Assembly (NCBI RefSeq): GCF_938015785.1
Contig: NZ_CALLWC010000045.1
Coordinates: 1 to 64,000, forward strand
Reading direction: 5' to 3'
Length of the DNA: 64,000 nucleotides
Origin: an uncultured Campylobacter sp.
Lineage (GTDB): Bacteria > Campylobacterota > Campylobacteria > Campylobacterales > Campylobacteraceae
This document shows, piece after piece, positions 60,047 to 64,000 of the stretch. The notes beneath the pieces were generated by a model. That model made no database searches, was not told the DNA's origin, and saw only the letters and a program-made list of their open reading frames with translations. The position numbers were made by a program, and so were the translations under genes. How positions within the stretch are numbered: the first letter of the stretch is position 1; each line of letters opens with the position of its first letter.

Positions 60047-61251
60047 TATTTATCCAAATCGTAGGCTTTATGCAGCGCGCGCACGGCGAGCTCGCCGTAT
60101 TTAGCCTCTACGATCATCGAAATTTTAATCTCGCTCGTGGAGATCATCTGGATATTTATCCCTTCGTCCGCGAGCGTCTTAAACGCCTTGCTGGCTATGC
60201 CGCTGTGGCTTTTCATACCCACTCCAACCAAAGAAACCTTCACGATATCGGCGTCCGATTCGATGATAGAATTCGGATTTGGATTTACCTCTTTCATTAC
60301 CGCATAAGCAGTCTGCAGCTCATTTTGCGGCACGGTAAAGCCCAAATTCGTCTCGCCGTTTCGTCCGATATTTTGCACGATCATATCGACGTTGATCTCC
60401 TTGCTCGCAAGCGCGGAGAAAATTTCAGCCGCGACGCCGGGGCGATCCTCTACGTTTCTAATCGTAATTCTTGCTTGATTTTTATCCAGTGCAATGCCGC
60501 TAATTACCGCATCTTCCATCTTTTCTTCTCCTGTTATGAGTGTTCCTTCATGATCGTTAAAACTGCTTCGCGTCACCAAATTTACATTTAATTTCTTCGC
60601 AAGCTCGACGCTTCGATTTTGCAAAACCTTCGCCCCCAAACTCGCAAGCTCAAGCATCTCGTCGTAGCTGATGCGATCAAGCTTCTTGGCTTTGGGCTCG
60701 ATGCGCGGATCGGTCGTATATACGCCGTCTACGTCGGTGTAAATTTCGCACAGGTCGGCATTCAGAGCTCCTGCGACGGCGACTGCGCTAAGATCGCTTC
60801 CGCCTCGCCCGAGCGTAGTTACTTCGCCTGCGGTACTAATGCCCTGAAAGCCCGCGACGACGACGATTTTGCCCTGCTTTAGCGCCTCTTGCATACTTTT
60901 TGGATCGATAGAGACGATGCGAGCTTTGGTGTGAAAATTATCCGTCACGATGCCCGCGCCTCGCCCGCTAAACGCGATCGCAGCATAGCCCTTAGCATTT
61001 AGCGCGATAGCTAAAAGTGCGCTCGTAACGCGCTCACCCGAACTTAGCAACACATCCATCTCTCTGCCTACGGGGGTTTTCGTAAAAAATTCCGCCTGCT
61101 CGATGAGCTGATTGGTAACGCCGCTCATCGCAGAGACGATTACCGCGACATCGTGTCCTTCGTTTTTGGTTTTTATCACGCGCTGCGCAACCGCCTCGAT
61201 CCGCTCTAGCGTGCCGACGCTCGTACCGCCGTATTTTTGAACGATCAGCAT
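60046..61251 (-). CDS. lysC: Aspartate kinase
   Basis: First step of the aspartate-family pathway (lysine/DAP, threonine, methionine). 401 residues: amino-acid kinase domain with VQKYGGTSVGTLERIEAVAQRV, LGRGGSDLSAVAVAGALNADLCEIYTDVDGVYTTDPR, and two ACT domains (~265-401) for feedback by amino acids. ATG overlaps the rppH stop as TAATG and lysC's TAA overlaps hobA's ATG. Confidence 0.97.
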   Translation of the reverse strand: MLIVQKYGGTSVGTLERIEAVAQRVIKTKNEGHDVAVIVSAMSGVTNQLIEQAEFFTKTPVGREMDVLLSSGERVTSALLAIALNAKGYAAIAFSGRGAGIVTDNFHTKARIVSIDPKSMQEALKQGKIVVVAGFQGISTAGEVTTLGRGGSDLSAVAVAGALNADLCEIYTDVDGVYTTDPRIEPKAKKLDRISYDEMLELASLGAKVLQNRSVELAKKLNVNLVTRSSFNDHEGTLITGEEKMEDAVISGIALDKNQARITIRNVEDRPGVAAEIFSALASKEINVDMIVQNIGRNGETNLGFTVPQNELQTAYAVMKEVNPNPNSIIESDADIVKVSLVGVGMKSHSGIASKAFKTLADEGINIQMISTSEIKISMIVEAKYGELAVRALHKAYDLDK

Positions 61252-61721
61252 TAAATGTAACCCTCCTCCTTAAAATATTTTAAAACCGTCGCGTAAATCG
61301 GCTTTTTGAAGTGATTTACGTGCCTTAAAACCTCATTTGCGCCTACGAATTTAAATGCGTCGAACTCCGGAAGTTTAGTATTGATGTTTATATCGGCTAA
61401 GCTTCGCAATCGTACTAAAAAATATCTTTGAATTTGCCCATCGTATGGGCGCATCTTTTGAGCTACCCCATCAGGAAAGTCGTAGCTAAGCCACTTTGGG
61501 CACTCAGCGATGATATCGACTTTGCTTGTTCCGATCTCCTCACCGAGCTCTCTGCGGATCGCCATCTTAGGCGTCTCACCATCGTCGATACCGCCTTGAG
61601 GAAACTGCCAAGCGCCTTTGATGTCGCTTCGTTGCGCAATCAAAATTTCGCAATTAAACGGATACGAGGGCGAAAGTACGACTGCAGCGACATTCGGTCT
61701 GTAATTTTTCTCTTTTTCCAT
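61251..61721 (-). CDS. rppH: RNA pyrophosphohydrolase
   Basis: A 156-residue Nudix hydrolase that removes pyrophosphate from 5' ends of transcripts and starts mRNA decay. The Nudix box is intact: GGIDDGETPKMAIRRELGEEIG. The N-terminal RPNVAAVVLSPSYPFNCEILIAQRS and QFPQG are as in RppH/NudH. First gene of the rppH-lysC-hobA-holB-folP unit, divergent from hemW across ~135 bp that should carry both promoters. Confidence 0.94.
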   Translation of the reverse strand: MEKEKNYRPNVAAVVLSPSYPFNCEILIAQRSDIKGAWQFPQGGIDDGETPKMAIRRELGEEIGTSKVDIIAECPKWLSYDFPDGVAQKMRPYDGQIQRYFLVRLRSLADININTKLPEFDAFKFVGANEVLRHVNHFKKPIYATVLKYFKEEGYI

Positions 61722-61857
61722 CTCGTTTTCTCACAAAAAATTTCTCAAAATTCTACCTAAAAATATTAAAATTTGCGTTAAGAGGCTTAAAATTTATATA
61801 AATTTTCAAATTAATTCGCTAAATTTTGCGACATAAATTTAGCCTATAGGACCGCCC

Positions 61858-62931
61858 TTGCACATCTACATCCACGTACCGTTTTGCACCTCCAAATGCC
61901 CGTATTGCGCCTTTGGCTCCTTCAGCGACAAATTTAGCCTCGTGCGCAAGTATTTTTCGGCACTGCGGCTTGAGGTGCGCGATTTTTTGGCGAAAAATCC
62001 GCACGCGCGAATTTCGACGCTTTTTATCGGCGGAGGCACGCCAAGTGCCGTAGATGCGGAACTTTACGATGAAATTTTTGCGCTGCTTACGCCGCATTTT
62101 GCCGCCAAAGCCGAAATCAGCTCGGAAGCTAACCCAAACTCCGCTAGCCCCGCCTGGCTTAGGGCGATGCGCGAGCTTGGCGTAAATCGCATCAGCTTCG
62201 GCGCGCAAAGCTTTAACGACGCCAAGCTAAAATTCCTCGGTCGCGCGCACAGTGCGGAGCAGATTTTTCTCGCGGTGCAAAATGCCAAAGCAGCGGGCTT
62301 TGATAATATAAACTTAGACCTAATCTACGCGAGCAAATTTGACGATAAAAGGAATTTAAAATTTGAAATGGATGAGCTAGCGCGCTGCGAAGTGCCGCAT
62401 CTAAGCGCCTATGCGCTAAGCCTTGAGGAAAACACGCCCTTTTTCGGGCGCGAAAGCTTTAAAAAGGAAAGCGCGGCTCTAGCTAAATTTCTCTTCGCCC
62501 TTGCGGCGGATAGCGGCTTTAGCCAGTATGAAATTTCAAATTTTGCCGCGCGCGGACTGCGCTGCAAGCACAATCTCGCCTACTGGCGCGGCGAGGATTA
62601 CGCTGGATTTGGGGCATTTGCGGTCGGAACTAGCGCTCAGGTGCGCCTTAGCTCGCCTAAAAATTTGCGAGATTACATCGCAGATCCGCTGCAAAAACAT
62701 CGCGAAGTTCTAAGCGCGCAGGATAAAAGGCTTGAGCGCATATTTCTCGGGCTGCGCTGCGTTTTGGGGTTTGAGGCGCAAATTTTAGACGCTGCAGAGC
62801 TAAGCAACGCACAGCTGCTCGTGCGCGAAAAAAAGCTGAAATTTGCCGAGGGTAAATTTTATAATCCCAACTTTTTGCTCGCCGACGAGATTGCGCTTTT
62901 TATCACGCAAGAAAGCCACTGCGGGCGCTAA
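61858..62931 (+). CDS. hemW: Radical SAM protein HemW (heme chaperone, coproporphyrinogen oxidase-like)
   Basis: A 357-residue radical-SAM protein. CxxxCxxC cluster at C10, C14 and C17 in HVPFCTSKCPYCAF; FIGGGTPSAVD; EANPNSASPAWLRAMRELGVNRISFGAQSF; and the C-terminal HemN_C part. The HemW-type (HNLAYWRGEDYAGFGAFAVG) identifies it as a heme chaperone rather than the anaerobic coproporphyrinogen oxidase HemN. TTG start with TAGGA ahead. Just upstream of tatB in plus orientation. Confidence 0.9.
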   Translation: MHIYIHVPFCTSKCPYCAFGSFSDKFSLVRKYFSALRLEVRDFLAKNPHARISTLFIGGGTPSAVDAELYDEIFALLTPHFAAKAEISSEANPNSASPAWLRAMRELGVNRISFGAQSFNDAKLKFLGRAHSAEQIFLAVQNAKAAGFDNINLDLIYASKFDDKRNLKFEMDELARCEVPHLSAYALSLEENTPFFGRESFKKESAALAKFLFALAADSGFSQYEISNFAARGLRCKHNLAYWRGEDYAGFGAFAVGTSAQVRLSSPKNLRDYIADPLQKHREVLSAQDKRLERIFLGLRCVLGFEAQILDAAELSNAQLLVREKKLKFAEGKFYNPNFLLADEIALFITQESHCGR

Positions 62932-62955
62932 ATTTAAGATTAATGAAATTTTAGT

Positions 62956-62961
62956 TAAAAT
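62956..62961 (+). promoter_or_regulatory. Candidate -10 element for tatB-tatC
   Basis: TAAAAT in TAGTTAAAATACG, ~28 bp ahead of tatB, fits the Campylobacter -10 pattern; TTAGGAAA supplies the ribosome binding site. Confidence 0.4.
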
Positions 62962-62988
62962 ACGCCATTTTTTACGTTAGGAAATTTT

Positions 62989-63711
62989 ATGTTTGGTATC
63001 AGTATGCCTGAAATTACGGTCATTTTAATCATCGCGATAATCGTGCTGGGGCCCGAAAAGCTTCCAAAAGTGCTGGTCGAGCTCGCGAAATACTTCAAAG
63101 TCATCAAAAAAACCATCAACGACGCAAAATCGAGCTTCGATCAGGAGCTTCGCATCGCCGAGCTCAAAGAGGATGCCAAAAAATATAAAGAGAGTATCAC
63201 GCAAGCAAGCGAGGGCGTGCGCAAAAAGCTCACGTTTGAGGAGCTCGACGAGATCAAAGGCGGTATCGACTCGGTCAAAGAGACGCTAAATGCGGGGCTA
63301 AAAGACGCGGAAAGCTCTCTTAAAGAAACGCTTAGCTCGGATGCCGCCAAAGACGCGTTAAACTCCGCGAAAGTCTCGGCACAAAAACAGAGCGAGACGG
63401 CAAATTTAAAAGCAAATTCGAGCGGCGAAAATTCCGCGCAAGGCTCCGCTGGTACCGCAAACTCTACGCAAGGCTCCACCGACAGCGCAATGAATTCCGT
63501 AGCCGGAGACAAAAGCAAAAATTCTAGCGTCGAAAACGAAAGCAAAAATTCTATGCCGAGCGCGGGCTGCGACGCGGGAAATTCCGCACAAAATACGAAT
63601 GCAAGCAGTGAAGCGAAAAGCGCCGCGCAAAATATGAACGCAAATTTAAACGGCGATGCGCAAAATTCTATGCAAAATTCCGCACAAAATAACGATACGC
63701 AAAAATCATAA
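62989..63711 (+). CDS. tatB: Sec-independent protein translocase TatB with long low-complexity C-terminus
   Basis: TatB receptor for twin-arginine substrates. One N-terminal TM and amphipathic helix are plain: MFGISMPEITVILIIAIIVL, GPEKLPKVLVELAKYFKVI. The remainder to ~130 is helical. From ~135 to 240 the tail is low-complexity (NLKANSSGENSAQGSAGTANSTQ, KNSSVENESKNSMPSAG, repeated NSAQN and KNS), adding about 100 residues to the usual length. It is the same style as the insertions in mnmE and others. tatC follows after 15 bp. Confidence 0.93.
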   Translation: MFGISMPEITVILIIAIIVLGPEKLPKVLVELAKYFKVIKKTINDAKSSFDQELRIAELKEDAKKYKESITQASEGVRKKLTFEELDEIKGGIDSVKETLNAGLKDAESSLKETLSSDAAKDALNSAKVSAQKQSETANLKANSSGENSAQGSAGTANSTQGSTDSAMNSVAGDKSKNSSVENESKNSMPSAGCDAGNSAQNTNASSEAKSAAQNMNANLNGDAQNSMQNSAQNNDTQKS

Positions 63712-63726
63712 TGAGAGAGAAATTTA

Positions 63727-64000
63727 ATGTTTGAAGAGCTAAAACCCCATCTAGCCGAGCTTCGTAAGCGCCTAGTTATCTGCGTGCTTTCCGTCATCGT
63801 CCTTTTTATCGCATGCTTCGGCTTTTGGGAGGATATTTTAGGCTTTATGACCCGCCCACTGGTGCGCGTACTTCCCAAAGGCAGCGAGATCATCTTTACC
63901 CAGCTTGGCGAGACCTTTTTTACTGCGATGAAGGTATCGTTTTTCACCTCGTTACTTCTAGCGATGCCGATAATTTTCTGGCAGGTGTGGCTTTTCGTAG
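63727..64000 (+). CDS. tatC: Sec-independent protein translocase TatC (partial, 3' end beyond window)
   Basis: First 91 codons of TatC, the multispanning twin-arginine receptor. MFEELKPHLAELRKRLVICVL is the diagnostic N-terminus, with the LRKRL motif, then TM1 and FTQLGETFFTAMKVSFFTS, the conserved periplasmic loop, and the beginning of TM2. Open to the window edge. Downstream of tatB, as in other Campylobacter. Confidence 0.95.
   Translation, partial: MFEELKPHLAELRKRLVICVLSVIVLFIACFGFWEDILGFMTRPLVRVLPKGSEIIFTQLGETFFTAMKVSFFTSLLLAMPIIFWQVWLFV

Noticed and set aside
63141..63947. 268-codon minus-strand open frame across tatB and tatC
   Set aside because: Antisense to two well-identified genes; its composition (FCAEF, ASLL) mirrors the repeat tail of tatB. 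No start signal.

Overview
Most of this window (about 3.2 kb to the right end) reads as the chromosome of a Campylobacterota bacterium, most like an oral Campylobacter of the gracilis/rectus/showae kind. The species guess is mine and is not proven by the sequence. The grounds are gene order and style: glmU-coaBC-uppS-prepilin peptidase-LptF/G-truA; tatC-tatB-hemW-rppH-lysC-hobA-holB-folP, including the epsilon-specific replication factor HobA; rpmH-rnpA-yidD-yidC-jag-mnmE; overlapping genes throughout; and intergenic DNA full of AAATTTTAAAATTT-like words set in G+C-rich sequence. The first ~3.1 kb is different. rpsP with a long Ala/Glu tail, rimM, a YbhN-like protein, panD and a small secreted protein carry Bacteroidota promoters (TAnnTTTG) and Capnocytophaga/Flavobacteriia-like codon use. 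The simplest reading is a chimeric contig joined at about 3105-3265.

Layout. 1-3104: Bacteroidota block. 3278-4308: two unrecognised envelope-type genes. 4309-5578 and 6683-8118: long gene-free stretches of degenerate repeats on either side of a fused MsrA-MsrB. 8119-13210: purH, a lipoprotein, a ClpP-fold SDH-family protease and a TerB-DnaJ membrane protein. 13214-24750: purL, then a tightly overlapping minus-strand envelope-polysaccharide operon with an LpxL-type acyltransferase, an ELM1-family protein, two GT4 and one CgeB-like glycosyltransferase, an O-antigen-ligase-like protein, two paralogous polysaccharide deacetylases and a GT2. 24810-29748: mnmE-jag-yidC-yidD-rnpA-rpmH. 29824-34680: MacA-MacB-outer-membrane-factor efflux operon. 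34745-42817: a DMT exporter and the glmU-to-truA operon. 43051-46082: TAXI-type TRAP transporter. 46760-49773: TonB-dependent receptor plus a periplasmic siderophore-esterase-like protein behind a candidate iron-regulated promoter. 50394-52117: LrgA, LrgB and a cytidylate-kinase-like protein. 52378-57434: uncharacterised zinc-ribbon, DUF2314-ankyrin and other conserved genes. 57763-64000: folP-holB-hobA-lysC-rppH (minus) diverging from hemW-tatB-tatC (plus).

The most unusual theme is the spread of low-complexity, repeat-derived coding insertions through otherwise conserved enzymes. These are an exact five-copy 30-bp minisatellite in a glycosyltransferase, a ~143-residue insert in the G domain of MnmE, a ~154-residue N-terminal extension on TruA, and inserts or tails in the ELM1-family protein, a zinc-ribbon protein, the CgeB-like transferase and TatB. 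Other points to check are an rnpA whose conserved N-terminus has no ATG/GTG/TTG start and overlaps rpmH, an in-frame amber codon ahead of a DUF2314-ankyrin protein, and a perfect 21-bp inverted repeat after uppS. I found no tRNA, rRNA, CRISPR array, transposase or phage genes.
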